Assembly (NCBI RefSeq): GCF_017948405.1
Contig: NZ_CP072844.1
Location: 2,170,001 to 2,234,000 of the forward strand
DNA length: 64,000 bases
Direction: 5' to 3'
Source: Psychrosphaera aestuarii
Lineage (GTDB): Bacteria; Pseudomonadota; Gammaproteobacteria; Enterobacterales; Alteromonadaceae
Under the pieces are notes generated by a model. It was not told the origin of the DNA. It was given only the letters and a program-made list of their open reading frames with translations, and searched no databases. A program made the position numbers and the translations under genes. Below are positions 35,764 through 45,084 of this stretch, in pieces. Within the stretch, counting starts at the first letter, position 1. The number at the start of each line of letters is the position of its first letter.

Positions 35764-38550
35764 CTATTTGTTAACTTTAGCCCAGTCACCAGCAGCAAAG
35801 ATATTTAACTCTTGCTGTGCAATGTACTTGGCAAAAGCCGCATTCACCTGTTCAACCGTTACCGTTGGTAATTTTTCTTGGTAATCAGAGAACCATTTGA
35901 TATCACGGCCCATTTGCTTGTTTTCGTTTAGCATACGAGCAATATACGCTTCACTTGACCATGTTACTCGAAGTGATTTAAGTGCACCGTTAATAGCGTC
36001 AGTCACCTCTTTATCAGAGAAACCTTCGTCTAATACTTTTTGCACTTCTTCTTTATAAGCTTCAACTACTTTTTTCATGTTCTCAGGAGCCGCAATTGCA
36101 GACATGATGAACATACCCTTCTCTTCATCAAACTCCATTTGTAACCAAGAGCCCGTACCGTAGCTGTAACCCTCTTTAACACGGATACGCTGCATTAAAC
36201 GAGAAGCGAAACCACTGCCACCAAAGATTTGGTTTGCAATGTAAGTCGCATAGTAATCATCTTCTTGTGGGTTTAGGTCAACTACATGCGCAATATATAA
36301 CTGAGCATTTGCTTTGTCTGGCGTTTCAATCCAATTCTCTTGACCCGTTACCGCGTTGATTTCATCTTCAAGTTTTGCGTACTTTGCCTTACCAGCTAAT
36401 TCGCTTAAGCGCATTTCTAATTGAGTAGAAACAATCTTAGGCTCTACATCACCAACAACGGCTACGTAGCCATTACTTACATTGAAGTGTGTTGAATGCA
36501 GCTTTTTAAGACGCTCAGATGATACCGCTTTTAAACCGGCAATTTGCTCATCAATCGTTTGAAACGCTGATGGGTGACCGGCTTCATGACCATTAAAAGT
36601 TTTACTTAGAACTGAAACCGCGACTGCTTGAGGCTCACTACGGTTCATCTCAAGACCTGTGATCATTGCTTTACGATCAATTTCAACTTCAGACTGTTTA
36701 AACGTTGGGTTAACTAATAGCTCTTGAATAAAGTCTAACGTTTTATCTAAGTTTTCTTTTACAGCTTTAACTGAAACATTGATTTCACCTAAAGTACGCG
36801 TAGAAATATTAATGCTCGCTTTTAATTCATCTAACTTAGAAGCAATTTGCTCTTTGCTATACTTTTCAGTACCGCTCATGATCAAACCACCTAACATCTT
36901 AAAGTCAGCCTCATAACCTTTTAGTGATTTTTCAGAGCCAACAGGGAAAGTCATTGCCATGTTCACTTCGCCAGCGCGCAACTTCTTAGGGTAAATACTG
37001 ACTTGTGTGCCGGTTGCCCAAGTAAACTCCTGCAAACGAGCTAATACATTCTCTACGTTGTTGTCATAAACTTCGCCATTAGCAACCGCTTTACGGCCTT
37101 TATAGTCTGCTAATAGTTCTGAAATGTCTTTGGCTTCAGAAATTTCCGCACGCACTGGCTCTTTAGTTGGGATAAAGCGTCCTAGCGTACGGTTACTTTC
37201 TACAAAATATTGCTCTGCTACTCGCTGAACGTCAGCCGCTGTTACTTTTTCTACTAAGTCACGGAAATAGAAAATATAACGATAGTCACCCATCGCAATG
37301 TATTCTGATAATTCCATACCTACCGACGTTACATTACGTAACGCTTCTTCTGTTTCTTTTAAAATAGCAGCTTTCGCAACCGCTACTTCCGACTCTGAAA
37401 TTGTATTATTTTTAATACCTTCAACCATCGCCAATAATGCTTTTTCCATCTCAGCAGTATCTTTACCCTTTGAACCTTGAGCTAATATGGTAAATGTTGA
37501 TGGATCTTTTAGTAGGTAAGAGTAGGCATAGGCACCTGTTGCTAAACCAGGCTCAACCATTTTCTTCTGCATTCGACCACGAGCATTATCAGATAAGATC
37601 TGCGCTAACACTTGTACCGCTGGCGTATCTTCATGAAGTGCTGATGGAACATGATATACAGCCGCAATCATTGGTACGTCACCTGTACGACGAAGATTCA
37701 CTTCACGTTCGCCGTCTTGAGTCGGTTCAACGGTATACAGCTTTTCAATTGGTGTTTCTGGTTGCTTTAACTTACCAAAGGTCTTTTCAATCATTTCGAT
37801 TGTTTTTTCTTTATCAAAACGACCTGCTACTGTTAACACGGCGTTATCAGGACGGTAATGACGCTTATAAAAATCACGTAAAACTTGGAAAGGAAAGTTT
37901 TCAACGTCTGAACGTGCGCCAATCGTTGAGTTTGCATAGTTATGCCATAAATATGCGGTTGATGCTAAGCGCGAAGATAACATGCGGAACGGGCTATTTT
38001 CACCGCGTTCCATCTCGTTACGTACAACGGTCATTTCTGACTCAAGCTGGTCTTTGGTAAAGGTAGCGTTCACCATACGGTCCGCTTCCATGCCTAAAGC
38101 CCACTCTAAGTTAGCTTCATCATATTCAAACAATTCAAAATAGTTGGTACGATCTAACCACGTTGTCGCATTTACGCGCATACCGCGTTTATTAAATTCG
38201 GTGTCGATTGCTTTGTAGCTTGTAGAGCCTTTAAATAACATGTGCTCCAAAAGGTGGGCCATACCAGTCTCACCATATTTTTCGTGAACTGAACCTACTT
38301 TATAAGTGATGTTAACCAGAGTTTTTGGTTGCGCTTCGTCTGGGTACATCAGTACTTTCATACCATTTGACAAGGTATACTCATTGATACCTTCTACATT
38401 ACGAACGAATTCCATTTTAGCGTTAGTCGCAACAACTTCTGGCGCGACACTTTGCTGAGTCGCTGAACACCCTGCTAGAGCAAAAAAGACGGCAGATGCC
38501 AGAACCGTTTTTGTAAACTTTGACTTGTTACTGCTGTTAAAAATCTTCAT
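35764..38550 (-). CDS. M16 family zinc metallopeptidase (pitrilysin-like), lipoprotein
   Basis: A 928-residue two-part M16 peptidase. A lipoprotein signal ends LAGC (Cys29). The first half carries the inverted zinc motif HLLEHMLFKG (near 98-107) with the downstream glutamate in the ELEMTV-region (here QLESEMTVVRNEMERG). The second half is the catalytically inactive partner domain. This architecture is common in Alteromonadales; members degrade peptides in the periplasm. It is 160 bases from the S9 peptidase gene and on the same strand, but a terminator separates them. Confidence 0.92.
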   Translation of the reverse strand: MKIFNSSNKSKFTKTVLASAVFFALAGCSATQQSVAPEVVATNAKMEFVRNVEGINEYTLSNGMKVLMYPDEAQPKTLVNITYKVGSVHEKYGETGMAHLLEHMLFKGSTSYKAIDTEFNKRGMRVNATTWLDRTNYFELFEYDEANLEWALGMEADRMVNATFTKDQLESEMTVVRNEMERGENSPFRMLSSRLASTAYLWHNYANSTIGARSDVENFPFQVLRDFYKRHYRPDNAVLTVAGRFDKEKTIEMIEKTFGKLKQPETPIEKLYTVEPTQDGEREVNLRRTGDVPMIAAVYHVPSALHEDTPAVQVLAQILSDNARGRMQKKMVEPGLATGAYAYSYLLKDPSTFTILAQGSKGKDTAEMEKALLAMVEGIKNNTISESEVAVAKAAILKETEEALRNVTSVGMELSEYIAMGDYRYIFYFRDLVEKVTAADVQRVAEQYFVESNRTLGRFIPTKEPVRAEISEAKDISELLADYKGRKAVANGEVYDNNVENVLARLQEFTWATGTQVSIYPKKLRAGEVNMAMTFPVGSEKSLKGYEADFKMLGGLIMSGTEKYSKEQIASKLDELKASINISTRTLGEINVSVKAVKENLDKTLDFIQELLVNPTFKQSEVEIDRKAMITGLEMNRSEPQAVAVSVLSKTFNGHEAGHPSAFQTIDEQIAGLKAVSSERLKKLHSTHFNVSNGYVAVVGDVEPKIVSTQLEMRLSELAGKAKYAKLEDEINAVTGQENWIETPDKANAQLYIAHVVDLNPQEDDYYATYIANQIFGGSGFASRLMQRIRVKEGYSYGTGSWLQMEFDEEKGMFIMSAIAAPENMKKVVEAYKEEVQKVLDEGFSDKEVTDAINGALKSLRVTWSSEAYIARMLNENKQMGRDIKWFSDYQEKLPTVTVEQVNAAFAKYIAQQELNIFAAGDWAKVNK

Positions 38551-38671
38551 TCAATGAAGCTCCCTGAATTTATTATAATATGTCGACTTTCTATTACGCG
38601 TTTTATACCAAATATGGCGGCTAAAACTAACTTTTAACTTGTAACACTTTGTTAACAATTTAGGACCATAT

Positions 38672-38695
38672 AAGTGTTTAGACGTCTAGGCGTAA
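38672..38695 (+). promoter_or_regulatory. MetJ operator upstream of metK
   Basis: AGACGTCT at 38680-38687 is a perfect 8-base met box. The adjoining octamers AAGTGTTT (38672-38679) and AGGCGTAA (38688-38695) match at 4-5 positions, giving a tandem array as MetJ needs. It is about 80 bases before metK, consistent with SAM-dependent repression by MetJ. Confidence 0.8.
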
Positions 38696-38767
38696 AAAGT
38701 AATATGCAAAACCGAAAAACTTAGCTAAAATTACCGCAAAATTTACGTAATAAAAGAGATAGGTTAA

Positions 38768-39919
38768 ATGGCACAACATTTATTCACATCGGAATCAGTA
38801 TCTGAAGGTCACCCAGATAAAATCGCAGATCAGATTTCTGACGCAGTATTAGACGCTATTTTAGAGCAAGACCCAAAGGCTCGTGTTGCGTGTGAGACAT
38901 ACGTTAAGACAGGTATGGTTATGGTTGGTGGTGAAATCACCACTTCAGCTTGGGTTGATATTGAAGAGTTAACTCGTAGCACTGTACGTGAAATTGGTTA
39001 CACTCATTCAGATATGGGCTTTGATGCTGACTCTTGTGCAATTTTAAATACAATTGGCAAACAGTCTCCAGACATCAACCAAGGTGTTGATCGTAAAGAC
39101 CCTAGCGAACAGGGTGCCGGCGACCAAGGTCTAATGTTTGGTTATGCATGTAACGAAACTGAAGTACTAATGCCAGCTCCAATTGAGTACTCGCACCGTT
39201 TAGTTAAACGTCAAGCGCAAGTGCGCAAAGATGGTACATTACCTTGGTTACGTCCAGACGCTAAGTCTCAGGTTACTTTTGCCTACGAAAATGGCAAGCC
39301 AGTTGGCATCGATGCAGTAGTACTTTCTACTCAACACTGTGACACTATAAGTCAAAAAGACTTAGTTGAAGCGGTAATGGAAACGATTGTTAAGCCTACT
39401 CTGCCTGCAGAATGGTTATCAGCGAATACTAAATACTTTATCAACCCAACAGGTCGCTTTGTAATTGGTGGACCAATGGGTGACTGTGGTTTAACAGGCC
39501 GTAAGATCATCGTTGATACATATGGCGGCATGGCTCGTCACGGTGGCGGTGCGTTCTCTGGTAAAGATCCTTCAAAAGTTGACCGTTCAGGCGCATACGC
39601 TGCACGTTACGTAGCTAAAAACCTAGTAGCTGCTGGTCTTGCTGACAAAGCTGAACTTCAAGTTTCTTATGCGATTGGTGTTGCTGAACCAACGTCTATC
39701 AGCGTTGAAACATTTGGCACAGGCAAGCTTGAAGAAGACAAACTAATCGAATTAGTACGTCGTCACTTCGATCTACGTCCATACGGCCTAACACAAATGT
39801 TAGACCTAGAACGCCCTATTTATAAAGGCACAGCTGCATACGGTCACTTTGGTCGCGAAGAGTTCCCATGGGAACGTACTGACAAAGTTGAAGCATTGCG
39901 CGCTGACGCTGGATTGTAA
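38768..39919 (+). CDS. metK: S-adenosylmethionine synthetase
   Basis: A 383-residue enzyme that makes S-adenosylmethionine from methionine and ATP, homotetrameric in the cytoplasm. Diagnostic segments are [21 protein letters not shown] (in parts, starting at residue 6), [12 protein letters not shown] (near 117) and the [19 protein letters not shown] loop (near 258-275). Length matches E. coli MetK (384). AGGTT precedes the ATG. It is single, with a MetJ operator upstream and a UUCG-loop terminator downstream. Confidence 0.98.
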   Translation: MAQHLFTSESVSEGHPDKIADQISDAVLDAILEQDPKARVACETYVKTGMVMVGGEITTSAWVDIEELTRSTVREIGYTHSDMGFDADSCAILNTIGKQSPDINQGVDRKDPSEQGAGDQGLMFGYACNETEVLMPAPIEYSHRLVKRQAQVRKDGTLPWLRPDAKSQVTFAYENGKPVGIDAVVLSTQHCDTISQKDLVEAVMETIVKPTLPAEWLSANTKYFINPTGRFVIGGPMGDCGLTGRKIIVDTYGGMARHGGGAFSGKDPSKVDRSGAYAARYVAKNLVAAGLADKAELQVSYAIGVAEPTSISVETFGTGKLEEDKLIELVRRHFDLRPYGLTQMLDLERPIYKGTAAYGHFGREEFPWERTDKVEALRADAGL

Positions 39920-39960
39920 AAAAGCTTTTGCAGCAAATGAGTTGAGACAAGCGCTGCTAT

Positions 39961-39988
39961 AAAAAAAGGACCTTCGGGTCCTTTTTTT
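39961..39988. terminator. metK terminator, TTCG tetraloop
   Basis: AAAAAAAGGACC-TTCG-GGTCCTTTTTTT: a classic stable tetraloop hairpin flanked by long A and T tracts, able to work in both directions. Confidence 0.92.
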
Positions 39989-39993
39989 ATGTC

Positions 39994-40144
39994 TACTGCA
40001 TCGGCCGCTCAAGTTCTTCCCTGAAACGCTCAACCAAGGCATCCATGCCTTGGAGGTCTCTTGTGTAAAGTAATGTTCATCTGTTCTTTAGCGGAGTGAG
40101 TCTATGCGGTATGAACGGCGCTGGCATTTGATTATCAGCGACGG
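39994..40144 (+). repeat. Dispersed repeat, copy 2 (left inverted arm missing)
   Basis: A 151-base match to the copy at 44912-45061 with about 20 differences. It keeps the inner perfect hairpin CCAAGGCAT-CC-ATGCCTTGG and the right block GGCATTTGATTATCAGCGACGG. The left inverted arm is absent; the metK terminator is in its place. Confidence 0.92.
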
Positions 40145-40150
40145 CGAAAC

Positions 40151-40174
40151 AAAAAAAGGACCCGAAGGTCCTCT
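40151..40174 (-). terminator. Second TTCG-loop terminator, inverted copy of the metK one
   Basis: On the minus strand AGGACC-TTCG-GGTCCTTTTTTT. It is the reverse complement of the hairpin at 39961-39988, and the repeat copy lies between the two. It is placed to end the minus-strand ABC operon (stop at 40266). Confidence 0.85.
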
Positions 40175-40265
40175 TAAATAATGTCGCCTTGCGGCGGCGG
40201 TCGAGCTCGTCTGATTTAAGCCTTAGAAGTTAAACTTTCAAAATTCAACCGCTAAAACTCGACTA

Positions 40266-43200
40266 TTAAAGTTTTATAACATTGTCAGAACTGTCTCGGT
40301 CAATCAACTTAACGAATGGATCAACACCAGCATATTTAGGTTTTGAGTCCACTGTAAGCGTGAAGGTATTTTCACCCTCAATGACTAGATGTTTGTTTTC
40401 ATACAAAACAATGTTGTCCGCATTTAAATCTTCTGGATCTTCGCTAAATAGCACAATATCAACATACTCTTTAAGCTCAGCAGGTGTTTCAGCACCCTTT
40501 CCATCTGCAGTATAACGTCTGCCTTCTACGATGAAGGTCACTTCAAACTTGCCGTTATCTAGTTCAACAATATCGGCTGTTTTTGCTTGTAGGTCATAAA
40601 GTGTAATTTCCTCAAACAAGTCTTTGATAAACGACTGTTCTTCGCTATTACTTACCCCGTTTAAACTAGCAATCAGATCCAAAGTCGTTGGATACGGATC
40701 GCTCTTAAACTTAAACTTCTGCAGTAAGTTTCTCAACGCTTGATTTAAACGTTCTTCGCCTAGCCTATCTTTAATCGCCATCATAACCACAGAACCTTTT
40801 TGGTAATGAATATACCCTTGGTTTTCAGCTCGCATTAGTGGCATCTCTTCAAGCGATTCTGCAGCTCGACCACGCAAGTAACGGTCTAGTTCATACTTTA
40901 AGAAACTACGTAATTTATTATCTCCGTACTTTTTCGCCATGACCATAATCGCACTGTATTGTGACAACGACTCAGATAGTATTGCACTACCCTGTACGTC
41001 TGCACTGCCAACCTGATGTGCCCACCATTGGTGTGCCAGTTCATGCGCCGTTACATAATAAACAGGGTCAATATTGTCCTGATCACGTAGGTCTGTAGTG
41101 AAACCAATGTTTTCCGAGTAAGGCACAGTATTAGCAAAGCTTTGAGCAAAACTTCGATATCCAGGAAACTCAATGATGCGCATTTGTTTATGCTGATATG
41201 GGCCAAATGCTTCAGTGAAGTAGTCAATAGAATCTTTAGTCGACTCAATCATGACACCCACATTCATAAAGTGTTTAGGATGGTAGTAAACCTCAATGTT
41301 AATACCTTTGTGAACGTCTTTTTTCACATCTAATCGAGCTGATAAAATCGAATAGAAGTTAATCATCGGCGAGTCCATTTTATAATGGAAATAGCGCTTA
41401 TCACCTTCCACCCACTCTTTCTGTAAGTAACCAGGCGCTATAGCCACTTGGTCTAGCTCAGTAGAAATCGTCGTTTCAAAATCTATAAAGTCGTTTCCTT
41501 TACCAAAGAAGCTTTGATTATAAAACTCTTCATCCTCTAACTTGTTCGCCCTTTTCGGCGGCGGCAAATCTCGTTTTCTGCGCTCATGTCGATCGGATAA
41601 ATAACCTTGTGTATTTACACCAAAAATTGGGAATAACTCAAAGTTATTAATGAAGGTACCATTTTTAACTAACTGCACATCAAAGCCTTTATCTTTAAAG
41701 CCTTTAACCGTTCGAGTTACGGTAATTTCACCTTCCAAAGTCTCGCCAGGCTGTAAAGGCTGATCAAATACAAACCAAGCTGCGCCTAAACGCGAATCCA
41801 CTTCCTGCATTGAGCCATTTGGAAGCTGCACACCCCAAGTCTCTGCGAAACGAGGTGCGTTCACTAAGAAACGAGATATTGGCTTATCAAACTTATTTTT
41901 AACCGTTATTTCAGCGGTAGCAACAATCGTTCTTTCACTTGGCGTGATATCAACTTTTGCATTAACGCGAGTAATAACAGGAATTGGATCGTTTACATAC
42001 TGATCAAACTGCTTCTCATAGTCAGTACGGATTTCCATCATCTCATCACTAGAGTAATACTCGTTAACAACCGTAGTGTTGTAGTAAATGTAACTACCCG
42101 AAAGTACAAACACCAAAGCCGCTGAAGCAATTGTAATTTTTCCACCGGTCTGCATTTGATAACCCATTTGCTTGAAACGATGTTTTAATGCAACTTGAGG
42201 GCCTCGCTGCCAAAGGGCATAGCTAATTGTACTTAAAATGACACACATAGCGCCCCAATAAATGAGATACCAAGCCTGTGTTTCTAAGTACCACCCGTAA
42301 CCATTTAAGTCCGAATACTGCATCATTGGATGTGAAGCAAAGTTGAGTAAATTATGCTCTAGTCCTAATTGGTAAAAGCTTAAGCTGGCTAAAAAATAGC
42401 TAAGGAATAAAAGCATTCCAACAAACTTGTTTGGACTTAATACTTGAAGGAAAAATGCTAAAACCACCATCATCAACAAGCTTGGTGCTTGAAAAAAGAA
42501 CAGACTGATAAAATACTGGCCTAGTTCAATATCATTCACACCAGCAATCAATTGATAAGTAATAGTGACACACATACCTATAACAAATAGTGATAAAAGA
42601 GTTAGCCAAACCGCAATCAGTTTAGACAACCAAAATGTCATATTAAAAACAGGCATGCTATCAACAATATCGCCCATTCCAGAACTACGTTCACGCCAAA
42701 CTACTTCACCACTGTAATAAGTGATGATGACAATCATCATTAAACTAAAGCTACCAGATATTTGAGTGACCATGGATTTAGTTAATGCCCACTCGGAGGT
42801 GCCGTAGAAAGGACCGTTTCCGAAAAACGAAGAGATAATAGTAAAACCAGAGAATATCAATAGGATATAAAACGGTGGGCTAAACATAATTTGTTTGATT
42901 TCAAACAAGGTTCTCGTTTTGAATTTTGTCCAAGTACCTGACGCTGCACTTTTATATTTGATATTTGCGTTAACCGGTGCAACTTCTTCTTTTTTAGCTT
43001 TTTTCTTCTTAGGATTTGGTTTTGGCGCTAATGTTAATGGTGAAGCAATCTTTCCAAATAGAGCAATAATAGCAACACTAATACCAATCCAAATTAGGCG
43101 GTTATATAACAATACGCCCTCTAAATAGATTACTTGGCTGTCTCGTTCAACCGGCGTCCAGTAACGAGTAATATCGGCAAAGGTTCTAATACCAAACGGA

Positions 43201-43820
43201 TCAGTTAACGCTCCGATATATCGATATTCGGGTTCACTAATGAAGTTGCCGCTAACGATGTACAAGATAAACATTGCCACTGCAGCCAAGTAAACCGACA
43301 TCATCGATTTAAACTTTTGCGCGACCGAATAAAATATAGCCGAGAAAACAAATAACGTTGGTACAGAAAAATAGAAGTACGTTGTTAAATAGAAAGTAAG
43401 ATCCGTTGGGCCTAGTCGTTCTGAATCCAGCCAAGGCATCCAAGAGCCTATCAGAATGCCAAGTGGCACCATGGCAAACACGACCAAGATCACTAGGTAA
43501 GTCCCACAAAAGCGACCCAATTGATATGTTAACGGGTTCATCGGTTTGGTATAAAGTAACTCAGCCATGTGAGACGAGTCATTTTTAGTCGCGGTAGTGG
43601 CCATAAAATTAACCACTAAAAACATGGAGAAAATCCCTAAGATCAACATGGTTTGTGCAACTGCGTAAGAGCCGTTAAACGTGGTATTCTGACCACCTAT
43701 TATGACCGAATCGCTAACCATCGCTAAAAATGGCAATAAGAAAAACGTTAAGCAGGTTACATAAAACGACGGTTGACGAACGTAATATCGCCACTCAAAT
43801 TTAAGCATATTTAAAAACAT
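40266..43820 (-). CDS. ABC-2 type permease fused to an M1 family aminopeptidase
   Basis: An 1184-residue fusion. Residues 1-260 and about 300-560 are two similar ABC-2 permease halves, each starting with an F-E-x-x-x-PxFY segment and having about six helices, with a lysine-rich linker between (near 265-280). From about 600 onward is an M1-type peptidase with HELAHQWWAHQ near 925 and the third zinc ligand in SESLSQY 18 residues later. GAMEN-like residues are replaced by PYSENIGF, as is common in this branch. A membrane-bound peptidase tied to an ABC exporter is the likely role. AGGGG lies 6 bases ahead of the ATG; the ATPase gene ends 10 bases upstream. Confidence 0.9.
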   Translation of the reverse strand: MFLNMLKFEWRYYVRQPSFYVTCLTFFLLPFLAMVSDSVIIGGQNTTFNGSYAVAQTMLILGIFSMFLVVNFMATTATKNDSSHMAELLYTKPMNPLTYQLGRFCGTYLVILVVFAMVPLGILIGSWMPWLDSERLGPTDLTFYLTTYFYFSVPTLFVFSAIFYSVAQKFKSMMSVYLAAVAMFILYIVSGNFISEPEYRYIGALTDPFGIRTFADITRYWTPVERDSQVIYLEGVLLYNRLIWIGISVAIIALFGKIASPLTLAPKPNPKKKKAKKEEVAPVNANIKYKSAASGTWTKFKTRTLFEIKQIMFSPPFYILLIFSGFTIISSFFGNGPFYGTSEWALTKSMVTQISGSFSLMMIVIITYYSGEVVWRERSSGMGDIVDSMPVFNMTFWLSKLIAVWLTLLSLFVIGMCVTITYQLIAGVNDIELGQYFISLFFFQAPSLLMMVVLAFFLQVLSPNKFVGMLLFLSYFLASLSFYQLGLEHNLLNFASHPMMQYSDLNGYGWYLETQAWYLIYWGAMCVILSTISYALWQRGPQVALKHRFKQMGYQMQTGGKITIASAALVFVLSGSYIYYNTTVVNEYYSSDEMMEIRTDYEKQFDQYVNDPIPVITRVNAKVDITPSERTIVATAEITVKNKFDKPISRFLVNAPRFAETWGVQLPNGSMQEVDSRLGAAWFVFDQPLQPGETLEGEITVTRTVKGFKDKGFDVQLVKNGTFINNFELFPIFGVNTQGYLSDRHERRKRDLPPPKRANKLEDEEFYNQSFFGKGNDFIDFETTISTELDQVAIAPGYLQKEWVEGDKRYFHYKMDSPMINFYSILSARLDVKKDVHKGINIEVYYHPKHFMNVGVMIESTKDSIDYFTEAFGPYQHKQMRIIEFPGYRSFAQSFANTVPYSENIGFTTDLRDQDNIDPVYYVTAHELAHQWWAHQVGSADVQGSAILSESLSQYSAIMVMAKKYGDNKLRSFLKYELDRYLRGRAAESLEEMPLMRAENQGYIHYQKGSVVMMAIKDRLGEERLNQALRNLLQKFKFKSDPYPTTLDLIASLNGVSNSEEQSFIKDLFEEITLYDLQAKTADIVELDNGKFEVTFIVEGRRYTADGKGAETPAELKEYVDIVLFSEDPEDLNADNIVLYENKHLVIEGENTFTLTVDSKPKYAGVDPFVKLIDRDSSDNVIKL

Positions 43821-43829
43821 ACGACGCCC

Positions 43830-44726
43830 CTAAGCTGCAGTGCTGTTAGATGGAGCTGATTGACGAGAATTATAAAGTGTCGAGAAATAGACATCTTCTA
43901 AATTCGCTGGCGCCGCTTCAAAACCTTCAGGTTGAGTATCGGCATATACATGCACAATAGTTTTACCGGCAAACAGTCGCTGCGAAATCACTGGCAGATT
44001 AGCTTCAATCTCAGCAAACTCTTGCTGTGAAACTGTTTTTCTCCAAATCTTTTGGCCTAGCTGATTAGTTAACTCTATCGGATTTCCTTCCAACAGAATT
44101 TGACCTGCGCCTAATACCGCCATGTTTGGACACAATTCAGTGACGTCATCAACAATATGCGTAGAAAGAATAATGGCTTTTTCTTCACCTAAACTAACTA
44201 ACAAATTGTGAAAACGATTGCGTTCCTCTGGATCTAGTCCAGCAGTTGGCTCATCAACAATTAATAAATCTGGGTCGCCTAATAAAGCTTGAGCAATACC
44301 AAAACGTTGACGCATACCGCCTGAAAATCCGCTTACTGCATTGTCTTTATGTTGGAATAAGTTCGTATGAGCTAACAAGCCCTCTACCGCCTCTTTACGT
44401 TCAGCTTTATTTTCAAGACCTTTCAAAATAGCTAAATGATCCAACAGGTCATATGCGCTAACACGCGGATAAACACCAAAATCTTGCGGTAAATAACCTA
44501 AGCGCTTACGCAGCTCATTTGGGTTATTTAAGACGTCGATACCATCAAAAGTAATGCTACCTGAGTCTGGCATTTGTAATGTAGAGATGGTTCTCATTAA
44601 AGATGATTTGCCCGCACCGTTTGGTCCAAGTAGTCCGTACATACCTTTAGGTACCGTCAAGTTGACGTTGTTTAGTGCTTTCACGCCATTGTTGTAAGTT
44701 TTTGAAAGATTTGAAATTGATAACAT
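43830..44726 (-). CDS. ABC transporter ATP-binding protein
   Basis: A 298-residue ATPase partner of the downstream permease/M1 fusion. The Walker A is LLGPNGAGKSS (near 33-43), the signature SGGMRQR (near 134) and Walker B LLIVDEPTAGLDPEER (near 155), followed by the switch histidine in LSTHIV. Since the partner has two permease halves in one chain, an ATPase homodimer would complete the transporter. The two genes are 10 bases apart in one operon. Promoter should lie near 44740-44880. Confidence 0.93.
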   Translation of the reverse strand: MLSISNLSKTYNNGVKALNNVNLTVPKGMYGLLGPNGAGKSSLMRTISTLQMPDSGSITFDGIDVLNNPNELRKRLGYLPQDFGVYPRVSAYDLLDHLAILKGLENKAERKEAVEGLLAHTNLFQHKDNAVSGFSGGMRQRFGIAQALLGDPDLLIVDEPTAGLDPEERNRFHNLLVSLGEEKAIILSTHIVDDVTELCPNMAVLGAGQILLEGNPIELTNQLGQKIWRKTVSQQEFAEIEANLPVISQRLFAGKTIVHVYADTQPEGFEAAPANLEDVYFSTLYNSRQSAPSNSTAA

Positions 44727-44892
44727 TGGAATTCCGTTTAGTTATTTTGCCTTTTCCTAGAATGGCATAACTTGACTAATAAAAACACACCCCGGATTAA
44801 CTATTAGTCTCTAATTTGTAACAAGATTTTGGGATTTTTAATAGCTGAATGTAATTTTACTGCGTCAGGGGGCGTCGGGGCACCGGGGCATA

Positions 44893-45061
44893 GAACCGCT
44901 GAACATAACTTTACTGCATCGGCCGCTCAAGTTCTTCCATGAAACGCTTAACCAAGGCATCCATGCCTTGGAGACCTATTGCGTAAAGTTATGTTCAGCG
45001 GTTCTTTGGCGAAGTGAGTCTTGCGGTATGAGCGGCGCTGGCATTTGATTATCAGCGACGG
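44893..45061 (+). repeat. Dispersed repeat, copy 3 (fullest copy)
   Basis: A 169-base element. Two perfect 22-base arms, 44893-44914 and 44983-45004, are inverted repeats of each other and could pair over the 68 bases between, which hold a perfect 9-bp hairpin (44952-44971). A right-hand block of about 55 bases follows. It lies between the two ABC operons, which are both on the minus strand. No open frame, no transposase and no obvious target-site duplication are visible. Confidence 0.93.
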
Positions 45062-45084
45062 GGGCGCGATTCAGGGATGAATCG

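Noticed and set aside
37494..38060. 188-codon open frame antisense to the M16 peptidase gene
   Set aside because: It is a shadow of the real gene, with no known motif and atypical composition.
39806..40042. Open frame on the minus strand across the metK end and the repeat
   Set aside because: It runs antisense to metK and through a terminator hairpin, with no ribosome binding site or recognisable domain.
44861..44890. G-quadruplex next to the repeat
   Set aside because: There are three close runs of four or five G but no fourth run at suitable spacing.
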